Positions 9,576 to 19,260 of a stretch of DNA of 64,000 bases are shown here, piece by piece. Source of the DNA: Monoplex corrugatus. Lineage: Eukaryota > Mollusca > Gastropoda > Littorinimorpha > Ranellidae. The notes beneath the pieces are model-generated. The model made no database searches. It saw only the letters and a program-made list of their open reading frames with translations, and was not told the DNA's origin. A program made the translations under genes and the position numbers. Position 1 is the stretch's first letter. Every line of letters starts with the position of its first letter. The stretch covers positions 39,794,131-39,858,130 of the forward strand of contig JAPXFY010000026.1 in the NCBI GenBank assembly GCA_030674185.1. Reading direction: 5' to 3'.

Positions 9576-12500
9576 GTAAGTAATTTTTTTTTAACATTAT
9601 TTATATACACTGAATGAAATATCAAAAGTGTGATGAAGTCACGTTGAAAAGAAGTGCATGTAATGAATGACAAATGTTCTTACAGTGCATCAGCATTTCA
9701 CTTTCTTTATTTCTCGACAATGTTCGAAACTGCAGATGGCAAGAGGTAAATTTTTTTCTGTAAGTTCCATTGCACCATTTAAATTCAGTCTTTTTTTTTT
9801 TAATGATGATGATAATGATGATACTGTGGAGTTCCATGTTTAAAGGTGAGACTGCGTCACTTGGTTGTACTCTTTGCTATCCTGGTGTCAACCATAATCT
9901 TTGCTATAATGATATAGCCTGACATCAGCCAGGCCCAAGAGATGCAGACACCTGCACTGGTGGTCCGGAGATTTGAGCAACACCCTCAGTGGTGCGTATG
10001 TGATGTGGGTGAGACTCATCTGTGTGGTCTCAAGTCTTCCCAGTGATCCCATATCACACTGAGCTTTGGACATGAGCTGATTGGGGGCCAAAAACCCCAC
10101 AGTGATTTTGGTAGGGCTGATGGGATTCAAATCCACAATCTTTCAGTCAGATGTCCATTGTACTAACCACTACACCACAGTGACTATTTGCCAGTGGGAA
10201 AATTGTCAGAGTTTGGCAGCTGATGCTTCACTGTCACCATGTTTAAACAGATCACTGTCACCACTTTTAAATGGATCATTGTCACCACTTTTAATCTGTG
10301 TAAGAAAAAGGGTTTATGTAGCTTGCTTGTGATGAACATTGAAATTAAATGACATGCATAATCTGTGTAAGAAATTCGTTACCACAGGCAAGTCAGACTT
10401 TGTGACGGGTTCAGTCAATTTCAGAAAAGAAACACTAGTGTTTCATAGCAAAATTATAAAGCCATATGCTAGATTCTTGAAGATGAAGACTTAACAGACT
10501 GTGCCATTGTCTGAGACTAAGAGACTGGCTTGTGTATTACTTTTTTATGTGTGTGATATTTTTATTTTCAGTATAGTTCTTTTAGTTTTTCCATTACACT
10601 GCACCTCTGTGTTCGTGGAATATGAAAGTTGAAAAAAGTCAATGCTGTCCTTGTTTTCTCCCATACTTATCAGTCAAATCAATGCTGTCCTTGTTTTCTT
10701 CCATACTTATCAGTCAAATCAATACTGTCCTTGTTTTCTCCCATACTTATCAGTCAAATCAATGCTGTCCTTGTTTTCTCCCATACTTATCAGTCAAATC
10801 AATACTGTCCTTGTTTTCTCCCATACTTATCAGTCAAATCAATGCTGTCCTTGTTTTCTCCCATACTTATCAGTCAAATCAATACTGTCCTTGTTTTCTC
10901 TCATACTTATCAGTCAAATCAATACTGTCCTTGTTTTCTCCCATACTAATCAGTCAAATCAATGCTGTCCTTGTTTTCTCCCATACTTATCAGTCAAATC
11001 AATACTGTCCTTGTTTTCTCCCATACTTATCAGTCAAATCAATACTGTCCTTGTTTTTCTCCATACTTATATATTATATTACAATATTACAATATTTATA
11101 TAGCGCAAAATCTTGATAAAATCAAATCTAAGCTGTCCTTGTTTTCTCACATACGAGGGTTGTTCAATTTAAGATGACACTAGGCTTGCCGTTTGAAAAC
11201 GAAGCAACGCACAGAAAAATGTTTATACCAAACACAACTTTAAAGTTTACCTGATTAGCATGCAGAAAATAAAGTTGACATCATGACGCAACTCGGAGTA
11301 TGACGTAATTACAAATGTGTTTCAAATAGCTGAGCCTGAAAAAAATGGACGTCACCAATGAGCAATTTCGTTTCTACACTTTCACAAGGCTACAACTTGG
11401 TGACGATTGTAGGAAGATACACGCAGATTTGCAAGCTGTTTACGGAACGGATTGTGTGTCTTACCGCACAGTTTGCAGGTGGGTCAAACAATTAGGAGCA
11501 GGTAGAGTGCCATCTGATTGGGGTAATCGTGCAGAGCGAGCTTTACCAGCTCGGAACGAACAAAACATTGCATATGTGAAAAGACTGATAGAGGAGGATC
11601 CACATTCGACTGTGCGGGAATTAAGCGAGGCATGTGAGCTTTCAATTGGCACCATTAACAACATTCTGCACAAAGACCTTCACATGAGAAAACTGGCTGC
11701 AAGATGGGTGCCACATCTCTTAAGTGATGATCAGAAGCAGCAGCGGGTGGCATGTTCACGCAAACTGCTCGATGAGTTTGAGCCCAACGGGCCAAAACGA
11801 CTGTGTGACTTAGTGACGGGAGATGAGAGTTGGCTCACATTCTACGGCATCCCCAACAAACGCTGCAACCGCATGTGGGTTGGCCCTGACGGAGACCGAC
11901 CAGTTGTTCTTCGCCCAGGATTCCAGAGTCGCAAGCGACTGTTTTCTATTTTTTTCAACACGCAAGGCCTTGTGGCAATTGACATTTTGCCTGAGAAATC
12001 AACAATCACTGCCTCCTACTATACCCAAGTTGTGCTCCCCAAAGTTGTAGGAAAAATCCATGAGCAGCGCCCAACCGTCGGCACCCAGAGGACCCTTCTT
12101 CTGCATGACAATGCCAGTGCCCATAAGGCGAAGGTCACCACAACCTTCCTGAGCGATCAAGGGATCCAAGTTTTGGACCACCCACCCTACAGCCCCGACT
12201 TGGCCCCATGCGACTTCTGGCTGTTCCCTGTTCTGAAGGAAAAGCTCGCTGGGCGTAAGTTTGACCGGGTACAAGACCTCGCCAAAGCCGTAAGATCAGA
12301 GTTGTCTGGTCTGCCTAAAACCGACTATCAGAGGGCGCTTGAGAATTGGCGTAGGAGGCTTGAACTTTGCATCCTAGCCAACGGAGAATACTTCGAGGGG
12401 ATGTAAAAGTTTCAAGTTGCTGAGATGAGAGGTACGTTTTTTAAGGGGGTGGTGACATCTTAAATTGAACAACCCTCGTACTTATCAGTCAAATCAATGC

Positions 12501-15500
12501 TGTCCTTGTTTTCTCCCATACTTATCTGTCAAATCAATGCTGTCCTTGTTTTCTCCCATACTTATCAGTCAAATCAATACTGTCCTTGTTTTCTTCCATA
12601 CTTATCAGTCAAATCAATGCTGTCCATGTTTTCTCCCATACTAATCAGTCAAATCAATGCTGTCCTTGTTTTCTCCCATACTAATCAGTCAAGTCAATGC
12701 TGTCCTTGTTTTCTCCCATACTTATCAGTCAAATCAATGCTGTCCTTGTTTTCTCCCATACTTATCAGTCAAATCAATGCTGTCCATGTTTTCTCCCATA
12801 CTTATCAATCAAATCAATATTGTCCTTGCTTTCTCTCATACTTATCAATCAATTTCTACTAGCACAGTCTCATAGCAGCACTTTGCTATATTGTGGCTGG
12901 AGTGGGGTTGTTTTTTGGCTGGTAAAATTTTCAATTCAGCTGGTAAAACTGTTGAAACACCAGCCAAAGGCAAGTAGGAAAAAAAACGATTGTCAGGGCT
13001 GATGCGTGCATATACATGCATGTGTGCATAGGTGAGCGTACATGTGTGTGTGTGCCTCTCTGCCTTTGACAAAACTGTGTGAACAAGATTTTCTCATGTT
13101 TATGGGTGGATCATTAACCCTTTGACTCCTGTGCCCTGTCTACCTGCTTACTGCATTGTCAACCATGCTAGCAAAGAAAACACTTAACCTTTTGACTCCT
13201 TCATCCTATCCACCAGCTTCCTGCTGTTGCGGTTGGTGGATAGGGTGTGGGAGTCAAAGGGTTAATAACTTTTGGTCTAAGCTGAGGGTTGTTGAGGAGT
13301 CACAAAAGCATGATGCTGGAAGATAAAAGCTCAGAGGTCAAGGTAACATGGACCAAAGAAGGACTAATGGGATTCGAGCCGTCAGCCTTCCAGTTGGTAG
13401 TCTGTTGCTTTAACTACATTATGGCAACTGCTTCCATTTTTGGAGTTTGATTTTCATTTTTGTTCACAGATGATATTTTGCTTTAGGTAGGAGTTTTATT
13501 ATGAATAATTTTATGTGTTAACTGGTAAGATGCATTTGTAAAATTTAACTCACTCGGTACTCGGTAGTTTTTCCCTTGCGTTTCCCCAGAGACGGCCCAT
13601 TTTGAAAGGTTAGGAAAAAAATCACAAAAAATACAAAACATAAAGGAACAAAATGAAACTTTCAGATCTGAATATTTACATGCTGGGTTAGTTCATGCCA
13701 ATAAATTGAAGTTTTTCTTTGAATTTTTCTTCTTCATGTGCCACGTTGAAAATACCCCAAATTTTGTGGTCAGGATCACCGTACAGTTACACACTTTGAT
13801 CAGCTCCATGAACACACAGTCATAGGTGAGAAGGTCTTTGTATGCACGAAACAACATGAATAAAGTAGACTTTGCTCAGGGTAAAAAGAAAAAGATTATT
13901 AGTGATATTATATGAATAAATGTTACAAATTGTTACACAGGGGAGTTATGGGGGCGTGGCACTCGAATGAGACATGCAGGCCACAAGAGCCAGAGAAGGA
14001 GGCAAAGTGGGAGAAAAACTAAAATGTTCGTGCCAGTCATCCATAGAAAAGTGAATGAAACCTCCATCAGACATGCGACTCACTGTACTTGGCTCGCTGA
14101 CTGCTCGCCTCTCGTGACGTGTACGCCCACCTCCCTCCCACTTCACTGTCGTCTGAAACTGGGTCACTGTCAGTACCTTCTTGCTGGCAGCTTCCATCAC
14201 TTGATACACTTTCATCATTATCTGTAGCATACTCCTCGATGTCCAATCCTTCAGTTTGAAGCACTTCAATCACTTCAGCAGCAGTAAAACGCCGTCGTCG
14301 CGATCGAAAACTCGTACTCGCCTGCAACGCCATTTTCGACACGAATGCAGATTACCAGTTGTCGTGGGGTGCTGAAGTCAATCGTTTCCTGACGAGTGTA
14401 TGGCTACGGAATCTCACGAAGCAACCTACCCCTTGACCCTTGACATGTTTGCAATGACCAGTGTGGCTATGGTAGGCGTGCAAGGTCTAAAGGGGAGCGT
14501 CGAAAAATTTTTAATTATCGAAACTGTTATAGCGTTCCGTCGTACGCAAACGTGCCTTTCATCACGACCGCTATAGCGTTCCGTTGTACCGAGTGAGTTA
14601 AGTTAATAAGCCAGTGAAAGGACTGGCAAAATATTATGCTGCTTAGGTGTTATTTGTAGGATTTTTGACACAGGCTTATATGCAGATTCAGATTTCTATG
14701 TGAATTTGTGCACAAGTGTCCCAGATATTTGAAGTATAATCAATATTAGACCCAGTAGGGGCATAAAAAACTGGGAACATGTTTTGTGATTGGTAACACC
14801 TGTCATAGGCAAGATAATGAGTAAGCGTTTCTAGCAATGGAGTAGAGATAGTTAAAGGGAGGTTAAAAGGAGCTTCCCATTATAACAGCTTATCAACTAT
14901 AACACCAGGATGCTGTTGTTCTGAAACCTGATCAGTGACATGGGTTTTAAGTTATAAAATACATTTAGTGGAGACAGTTTATTTTCCCTTTTTTCTTTTT
15001 TCTTTCTTTTTTGTTTTGTTTTTGTTTTTTGTTTTTTTTGTCTGTTTGATATAAATATGCCTTTTGTTTTTAAGGATTTATAGCATACCATTGCCTGGGT
15101 ACCAGTTAGAAACTTCAAGCAGACATTTCTGCAATTTATAACTGGTGTGACTGTTGCTAGCTCCTGAAGAATGAAGAGCTGAATCATTGGCAGACATCAC
15201 ATGTTACATGAATGAAGAGATGAGATACATACTGGGAGATCACTGATGAAAATAATGTAACGCGCCTTGTACAAATCCTTGTGGGATACCAATTTTGATA
15301 AGCCCTCTGGCAAGAAAGGAGTATTCTTAATACTTTCATTTTTTGCGGTTTCTTTTCTATAAGAATTGAAGAACGTAGGAGTATTTGGACTAATTTGATA
15401 CATGCAAAGCCTGTTACTAAGTACTTCATGGCCAGCAAGATCAAAAGTATTTCTTAGATCTAGGAGTGTTACATCAGTCAGCTTTGAGATGTTAATAGAT

Positions 15501-18500
15501 GAAAGTAATCTGTCTATGAAGTAAAAAAGTTTTAGGACAAAATCCTGATCGATTTGAATAAAGTAAATCAAACTGGTTAAGCTACTTTAAAAAAACATTT
15601 ATATAGTCCTAAATGCTTTTCTAATGGATTAGAAAGTGAGGATAATATTGGAATATAGGAGCTGGACAGAGCAGAAAAATGCCACAAGTTTTTGTTGTGG
15701 CTAACAAGACTTTGAATGGACCCCTAGTGAGTAGTCCATTGTGTAGTTACCTTGCCATGGATGTGAAGTATTCTTGCGAAAGACCAAATTCTCATACCCA
15801 TTCACATACTTTTCATAAAATCGTAAACTTGACTTGATTTGTGTGTTTCAGATTGAAAAGAGCAAGTGGCAGTGGGGCAAAAGAAAATGGTCATCCATGA
15901 GAATGCCAGAAATGACTGAAGATGACAAAAATGACTTGATGGTCCTCAGTATGAGGTCCACAATTGATCCCAAGCGTCATTACAAACATAACGACTTGAA
16001 AAGCCCCAAATTTTATCAGGTCAGTGTTTGCATTTATTTGAGTGAGCTTCAGGACCACTACCGCTACTACTCTGCAATGCGTTCTACTACTGTGCAGTAC
16101 TACTATACTATATATACTAGTTATCACACCATTTAGGCTCTTGTGGTTCTGTTACTAGAACCCAGAGCATCATCACATTCCCAGTTATGCATATTACGTG
16201 TGCATCTATTGTGCAGGTTTTGATTTTGGTGCACAATGTGACAAATTGTTCATTATCTATCTATCTATATGTATATACATTATATATTTTATATTGATGG
16301 ATATATGTTATGTGTAGCAAGAACTCCAGACAGAGCCAGACAGCGAGTCCTCAGAGGAAAAACCACTGTCAAGCAAACCTTACAGCCATTCTCTCCTGAC
16401 ACTCTAAGGGGCCAGGGCCACATCCAGGTGATGACCCCTGGAAGCCCTTCTGTTGTCACCTTCTTTTCTTTTTTAAATAGAGATTTATCCTCCGTCTGGA
16501 TTCGAACTTGCATATTCAAAGTGGTCAGATGTCTCGAGGCCAAGTCACCCTTGCAATGGACGTCTTACCCTTTGACTCCCGCACCCTGTCCACCAGCTTC
16601 CTGCATTGTTTACCATGCTAGCAAAGCAAAGACTTAACCCTTTGACTCCCTCACCCTATCCACCATGTTCCTTCAGGAAGCTGGTAGATAGGGTGAGGAT
16701 GTTAAAGAGTCAAGTTTTTGCGGTTGGTGGATGGGATGTGGTGGTCAAAGGGTTAAGCACTTGTCTGTTGGACACCAGCAACATATAGGGGAATTTTAAG
16801 CCTATGAAGTTTACTTTTGTTCCTCCTTGACCAGATCCAGCTGCTACTGCCATTGTCATGAGGGCTCTTGTCCTCTCTTTTACATTGTGGAAGATCTGCA
16901 GTGCATTCCTAGTTGTCTGCTCCTTCCAGCTGACCCAGCTTTCATGCTGTGGATGTGATATCTTTTTCAGGCCACAGTTACTGCGTACTGCCCCCTGTTG
17001 GGATGCCAGGGGCTCTTTCAGTATAAATAGTATCCCCTCTTTCTGGAAATTCTGTGCTAGAAATTTCCTCTTTTCTGTCACTCTCGTTGTTTCTGCCTTG
17101 TTCCTTTGCTGTCATTTCTTCCTATCATTTTCTGCCTTGCTGATCTGTTCATCTTATGTGTTCGATAAAGTCTTACATACTTTTTCTCAGGATTGATATT
17201 TGAGTACATGTATTTAATGCATTTTTGGCTCTAGGGAGGTGAGATATGCGAAAGCAATTTTAGGTAATTTAGGCCCATATTTATGTTTTGGTGTCCTTAA
17301 TTAAAGCAGCTGTGTCTCTTTTTCCCTCAGATCTGAACTGTTCAGGAAACACTTCGTAGATTTGATGGCATTGCTGAATTATATCTGTGTCTTTCTATCA
17401 GATTGGAACAATGCAGGATGATCCTTACAGTCGTGACCGCATCCCCAAAAAGAAAAGGAAAAGAACCATGGTGGATGAGCTTATGGCTGATAAAGAGTTT
17501 ACCAAGTGAGTACCATTAACAATAGTATAATGATGATGATGATGATGGTGATTACGATGATGATAATGATGATAATGATAATAACAATAACACAATAATA
17601 GTAATAATAATAATAACACATAGCTTTGTTATGTATGTTAATAATATAATTGATAATGGTAATAATGATACATAACTTTTATATATTGCCATTCTCCTGT
17701 TGGGACTTAGTATGCAAATTTTAAAAAATGCACTCGTAAGCAGTACATGCACACACACTGTTCATGTATATGCAAACACTACATGTATTTGTGTACACAT
17801 ACAAGCATGTGCATATATACATGATTATCTGAACAAGGCATTTAGAAATACAAATGATGCAAGTATTCACCTTGCTTGGCTCACACTGTGCAGGTGGTAT
17901 GTTGCTGCTGAGTCTGCACATAGTTTGTCCTTGGTGGGCATGCATAAGCCATCTTCTGACATGACTTGCATAATCTTATGCGCACTGGGTGTTTTCATGT
18001 TTCCATAAGCCATCTTTAGATCTGCAGTATACTTTTGTACAAAAGAGAATTACAAACCAAATGGTGAAGAATAAATGGCACCACACATGGGCATATTGTT
18101 GGTTTTTATTATGTGCAGTGTAAGTGACATTATGTGTATTACAAATAAATGTAGGATAGTATCAAGTTTCCATTGCTATCAGTGATAAGTCAGACAGCCA
18201 TATCCTTCAAAAGCATACACATTCCATGTCAGTTTTCTATTGTTCTTCTCTTTGGCGTTTTATTGTAAGATGTCTTTTACCAGAGATAATGTCTGGCAGA
18301 GTCTTTTCAAATTTGCATGTATAAATTACCAAGAATTATTAACCTTCAACTCCCATGCCCTCTCCACCAGCATCCTGCATTGTCAACCATGCTAGCAAAG
18401 CAAAAACTTAACCCTTTAATTCCCTCACTCTGTCGACCAGCTTCCTGCAGAAAGCTGGTGGATAGGATAAGGGAATCAAAGGGTTAAGTTTTTCCAGTTG

Positions 18501-18646
18501 GTGGATGGGGTGGGGTAGTCAAAGGGTTGAAGTAAGTATTGGATCATGAGGTCATGTGATTATATGTTTTTTGTTTTTGTTTTTGTTTCAGAAAACTTCA
18601 CAGACAGTACACTGCTGTGCACAAGAGGGTTTTTCCTCACAGTTAG
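9507..18646 (+). CDS. DNTTIP2: DNTTIP2/Fcf2-type pre-rRNA processing factor, 3' exons (partial gene)
   Basis: Exons at 9507-9575, 15852-16019 and 17402-17505 join in phase (0, 0, then 2) with consensus AG/GT borders. Together they encode the Fcf2 domain: MPEMTEDDKNDL, MRSTIDPKRHYKHND, SPKFYQ joined to IGT, then DRIPKKKRKRTMVDELMAD. These line up with the conserved C-terminal region of vertebrate DNTTIP2 and yeast Fcf2, nucleolar proteins of the small-subunit processome needed for early 18S rRNA cleavages. The long acidic N-terminus and promoter are not seen; upstream exons would lie left of 9507 or outside the window. A candidate last exon is at 18592-18646. Introns carry MITEs, SINEs, a mariner and a piggyBac derivative. 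The assignment of the second and third exons is strong; the first and last are less so. Confidence 0.85.
9885..10195 (-). mobile_element. tRNA-derived SINE (family 1)
   Basis: Read on the minus strand it starts TGGTGTAGTGGTTAGTACAA (box A-like), with GGATTTGAATCCC (box B-like) about 45 bases on, then a body with GGGTGTTGCTCAAATCTCC and CTTGGGCCTGGCTGATG. The body is shared with copies at 24.06-24.61, 25.56-26.23, 30.53-30.88 and 33.85-34.23 kb. Confidence 0.8.
10638..11071 (+). repeat. 40-bp minisatellite, left part
   Basis: About eleven head-to-tail copies of a 40-base unit containing CTGTCCTTGTTTTCTCCCAT and ACTTATCAGTCAAATCAAT; units differ mainly at AATGCTG versus AATACTG. The array resumes at 12481 after a mariner insertion. 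All three forward frames stay open because the unit lacks stops, so long translations here are not genes. Confidence 0.97.
11072..11134 (-). repeat. Short mobile repeat tail inside the minisatellite
   Basis: The segment with TATTTATATAGCGCAAAATC and TTGATAAAATCAAATCTAAG interrupts the array. It matches the reverse complement of 44910-44985 near the GPCR exon. It resembles a retroposon tail and predates or accompanies the mariner event. Confidence 0.6.
11154..11180 (+). repeat. Mariner left terminal inverted repeat
   Basis: Twenty-seven bases starting CGAGGGTTG; pairs with 12452-12478 with one mismatch. Confidence 0.93.
11345..12406 (+). CDS. Mariner transposase
   Basis: A 353-residue protein close to the usual ~345-350. 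The N-terminal half has two helix-turn-helix segments (YRTVCRWVKQLG near 40-51 and ELSIGTINNILHKDL near 98-112) followed by WVPHLLS, the mariner WVPHEL-type motif. The catalytic triad is D160 in VTGDESW, D255 in LLHDNASAH and D290 in YSPDLAPCDFWLFP. Exactly 34 residues lie between the second and third aspartates, so it is D,D34D and therefore mariner rather than Tc1 (D34E). The enzyme cuts and pastes DNA at TA sites by binding the 27-bp inverted ends. No stop or frameshift is visible; the ATG is about 190 bases from the left end, as usual. Confidence 0.95.
   Translation: MDVTNEQFRFYTFTRLQLGDDCRKIHADLQAVYGTDCVSYRTVCRWVKQLGAGRVPSDWGNRAERALPARNEQNIAYVKRLIEEDPHSTVRELSEACELSIGTINNILHKDLHMRKLAARWVPHLLSDDQKQQRVACSRKLLDEFEPNGPKRLCDLVTGDESWLTFYGIPNKRCNRMWVGPDGDRPVVLRPGFQSRKRLFSIFFNTQGLVAIDILPEKSTITASYYTQVVLPKVVGKIHEQRPTVGTQRTLLLHDNASAHKAKVTTTFLSDQGIQVLDHPPYSPDLAPCDFWLFPVLKEKLAGRKFDRVQDLAKAVRSELSGLPKTDYQRALENWRRRLELCILANGEYFEGM
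12452..12478 (-). repeat. Mariner right terminal inverted repeat
   Basis: Ends AACAACCCTCG before the TA duplication at 12479-12480; the inverse of the left end. Confidence 0.93.
12481..12855 (+). repeat. 40-bp minisatellite, right part
   Basis: About nine further units with the same CTGTCCTTGTTTTCTCCCAT core, slightly more variable (CTGTCCATG, ACTAATCAGTCAAG). It is the continuation of the array that the mariner interrupted. Confidence 0.96.
13114..13265. mobile_element. TTAA-flanked MITE (family A)
   Basis: Begins TTAACCCTTTGACTCC and ends GGAGTCAAAGGGTTAA. Between lie the internal CTTAACCTTTTGACTCC repeat and the hairpin core CCACCAGCTTCCTGC facing TTGGTGGATAGGGTG. Both ends are TTAA. 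Confidence 0.8.
13366..13432 (-). mobile_element. tRNA-derived SINE fragment
   Basis: On the minus strand GGCTCGAATCCC (box B-like) follows GTTAAAGCAACAGACTACC (box A area). Only the head is recognisable. Confidence 0.5.
13545..14601. mobile_element. Non-autonomous piggyBac-like transposon
   Basis: TTAA at 13545-13548 and 14598-14601 flank perfect 12-bp inverted ends CTCACTCGGTAC and GTACCGAGTGAG. Near the right end TATAGCGTTCCGTCGTAC and TATAGCGTTCCGTTGTAC form a subterminal repeat. Inside, the minus strand keeps the start of a piggyBac-type transposase but lacks its catalytic domain. TTAA duplication is the hallmark of piggyBac. At about 1.05 kb it is an internal-deletion derivative that would need a transposase supplied in trans. 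Confidence 0.85.
14067..14333 (-). pseudogene. N-terminal remnant of piggyBac-type transposase
   Basis: Starting at ATG 14333 the frame runs 88 codons. Residues FRSRRRRFTAAEVIEVLQT are followed by an acidic, serine-rich stretch (DNDESVSSDGS, then DSDPVSDDSEVGG). A basic patch then AAEV...L and an acidic low-complexity region is the standard piggyBac transposase N-terminus. The frame ends in a TGA and the DDD catalytic core is absent from the element. Downstream, DGGFIHFSMDDWHEHF may be the jumbled continuation. Identification rests on both the element ends and this N-terminus. Confidence 0.65.
14602..15189. other. Intronic sequence, no feature recognised
   Basis: AT-rich with a T-rich stretch at 14985-15050. 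No motif-bearing frame. Confidence 0.5.
15190..15575 (-). pseudogene. Degenerate LINE reverse transcriptase fragment
   Basis: Minus-strand translation has DVTLLDLRNTFDLAGHEVLS, equal in layout to RT motif A (LLDLxxAFDxxxH), then FFNSYRKETAKN (the short linker) and, after a frame change, PQGFVQGALHYF and IIFISDLPV, equal to motif B and the following INDLP. Disruptions and the missing flanks show a dead fragment. Clade cannot be fixed; it differs from the L2-like copy at 5.2 kb. Confidence 0.7.
15852..16019 (+). CDS. DNTTIP2: DNTTIP2/Fcf2 domain exon, N-terminal half
   Basis: Fifty-six codons in phase 0 between GTTTCAG and GTCAGTG. Residues 18-29 MPEMTEDDKNDL and residues 34-48 MRSTIDPKRHYKHND are the most conserved blocks of the Fcf2 family, ending SPKFYQ just before the IGT that starts the next exon. 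Confidence 0.92.
16490..16562 (-). mobile_element. tRNA-like SINE head
   Basis: On the minus strand GTTCGAATCC, a perfect box B, lies about 50 bases after GGGTGACTTGGCCTCGAG, a box A-like segment. The body is not recognised; a MITE follows directly at 16565. Confidence 0.5.
16565..16756. mobile_element. TTAA-type MITE (family A)
   Basis: Left end TTACCCTTTGACTCCCGCAC (one base off TTAA), right end GTCAAAGGGTTAA. Internal CTTAACCCTTTGACTCCC and the facing CCACC...GGAAGCTGGTAGATAGGG core match the other copies. Confidence 0.78.
16985..17290 (+). repeat. Interspersed repeat family C, 5' portion
   Basis: Contains GTTGGGATGCCAGGGGCTCT, CTTTCAGTATAAATAGTATCC, GAAATTCTGTGCTAGAAATT and TGTGTTCGATAAAGTCTTAC, all shared with the fuller copies at 43.6 and 59.8 kb. 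Confidence 0.85.
17402..17505 (+). CDS. DNTTIP2: DNTTIP2/Fcf2 domain exon, C-terminal half
   Basis: Begins IGTMQDDPY directly after a TATCAG acceptor, continues DRIPKKKRKRTMVDELMAD and stops in phase 2 at AA followed by GTGAGT. The basic stretch followed by VDELMAD matches the end of the Fcf2 domain. Confidence 0.92.
17520..17625. repeat. (GAT)n/(AAT)n trinucleotide tract
   Basis: Imperfect GATGATGAT passes into AATAATAAT immediately after the exon ending at 17505. Confidence 0.9.
18339..18531. mobile_element. TTAA-type MITE (family A)
   Basis: Left TTAACCTTCAACTCCCATGC, internal CTTAACCCTTTAATTCCC, facing arms around CCAGCTTCCTGCAG, right end GTCAAAGGGTTGA. Older than other copies by its mismatches. 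Confidence 0.75.
18592..18646 (+). CDS. Candidate terminal exon of the DNTTIP2-like gene
   Basis: A pyrimidine-rich acceptor (TTTTTGTTTCAG) is followed by 18 codons and a TAG at 18644-18646; its one leading base completes the phase-2 codon of the previous exon. An AATAAA lies at 18798-18803. The peptide (KLHRQYTAVHKRVFPHS) does not show the YN-RK-Y motif that follows the Fcf2 domain in vertebrates, so a different last exon may exist. Confidence 0.3.
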
Positions 18647-18797
18647 TTTAGTGCCTTCAGCTGGCTGCCATTTTGAACTGACCCTGTGTCTGACATTCCT
18701 TTCCCTTCTCTCCTTCCCTGCTGTGAGTGAAAGGCAAGTTTGGTCTTGGATTCCTAGGAGAAGAGGGAGGAGAAGAAACCCATGCACATGTCAATGA

Positions 18798-18803
18798 AAT
18801 AAA
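18798..18803 (+). terminator. Candidate polyadenylation signal AATAAA
   Basis: A canonical hexamer about 150 bases after the candidate stop codon at 18644. AATAAA is common in AT-rich DNA, so support comes only from position. Confidence 0.3.
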
Positions 18804-18984
18804 AGAAGATTGAGCAATATTACAATTCCAGCCAAAAAAATAGAGTGCTGATGGAAGAACAATTGTCAGCTGTGACACCTAGGGCAAGAGCTGCAATGCA
18901 TTACCTCCACACAAAGAGAAAGAAGAGAACAAGGACATATACTATTTGAGCCAGTTTAATCCACAGTCACGAGAATGTCTTATT

Positions 18985-19260
18985 TTTTCCTGTATTTATC
19001 ATCATCATCATCAAGTGCCCTGCCACATGGCGTTGGCGATCATGGCCCTCCATATGCATCTATCCCTTGTTGCCGCAAACACATCTTCCACCCTCTCTGT
19101 CCTCAGCCACTTTGCAAGTCCGTCCAATATTTTTTTCCCTGGATCTACCTGGTGCTCTCTTTCCCTCCAGCTTTCCTGTTGTGACCAGGTGCTCTAATTA
19201 TCCTTTCTTCATAAAATGGTCCATAGATGTTGTCTGTCTTTTCCTAATCTGTATGTAACC
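18985..19260 (-). mobile_element. 5'-truncated LINE 3' end (RTE-like) with (GAT)n tail
   Basis: On the minus strand it carries GAGCACCTGGTCACAACAGG, AAGCTGGAGGGAAAGAGAGC and GCCATGTGGCAGGGCACTTG followed by ATGATGATGATG. The same sequence at 33.43-33.72 kb is open and encodes the C-terminus of an endonuclease/RT LINE. Further copies are at 26.2, 30.4 and 61.4 kb. Confidence 0.8.

Larger units (their letters stand above)
11154..12478 (+). mobile_element. Complete mariner-family DNA transposon
   Basis: The ends are CGAGGGTTGTTCAATTTAAG (+GATGACAC) and its inverse with one mismatch in 27 bases, immediately flanked by TA on each side (11152-11153 and 12479-12480), the mariner target duplication. 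Length is 1,325 bp, with one uninterrupted 353-codon transposase gene. It lies inside the 40-bp minisatellite. Intact ends and gene suggest a recent insertion, possibly still mobile. Confidence 0.95.

Noticed and set aside
10622..11177. Long forward open frames (up to 164 codons) in the 40-bp minisatellite
   Set aside because: All three frames are open because the 40-base unit contains no stop in these phases; the peptide is a mechanical repeat.
12845..13072. Frame with His/Thr-rich translation near the minisatellite edge
   Set aside because: Low-complexity CA-type sequence and no splice or start support.
18815..18946. Short frame with MEEQLSAVTPRARAAMHY and basic KRKKRTRT
   Set aside because: Looks peptide-like and lies after the DNTTIP2-like gene, but no acceptor site in the right phase is visible and no family is recognised; left unannotated.
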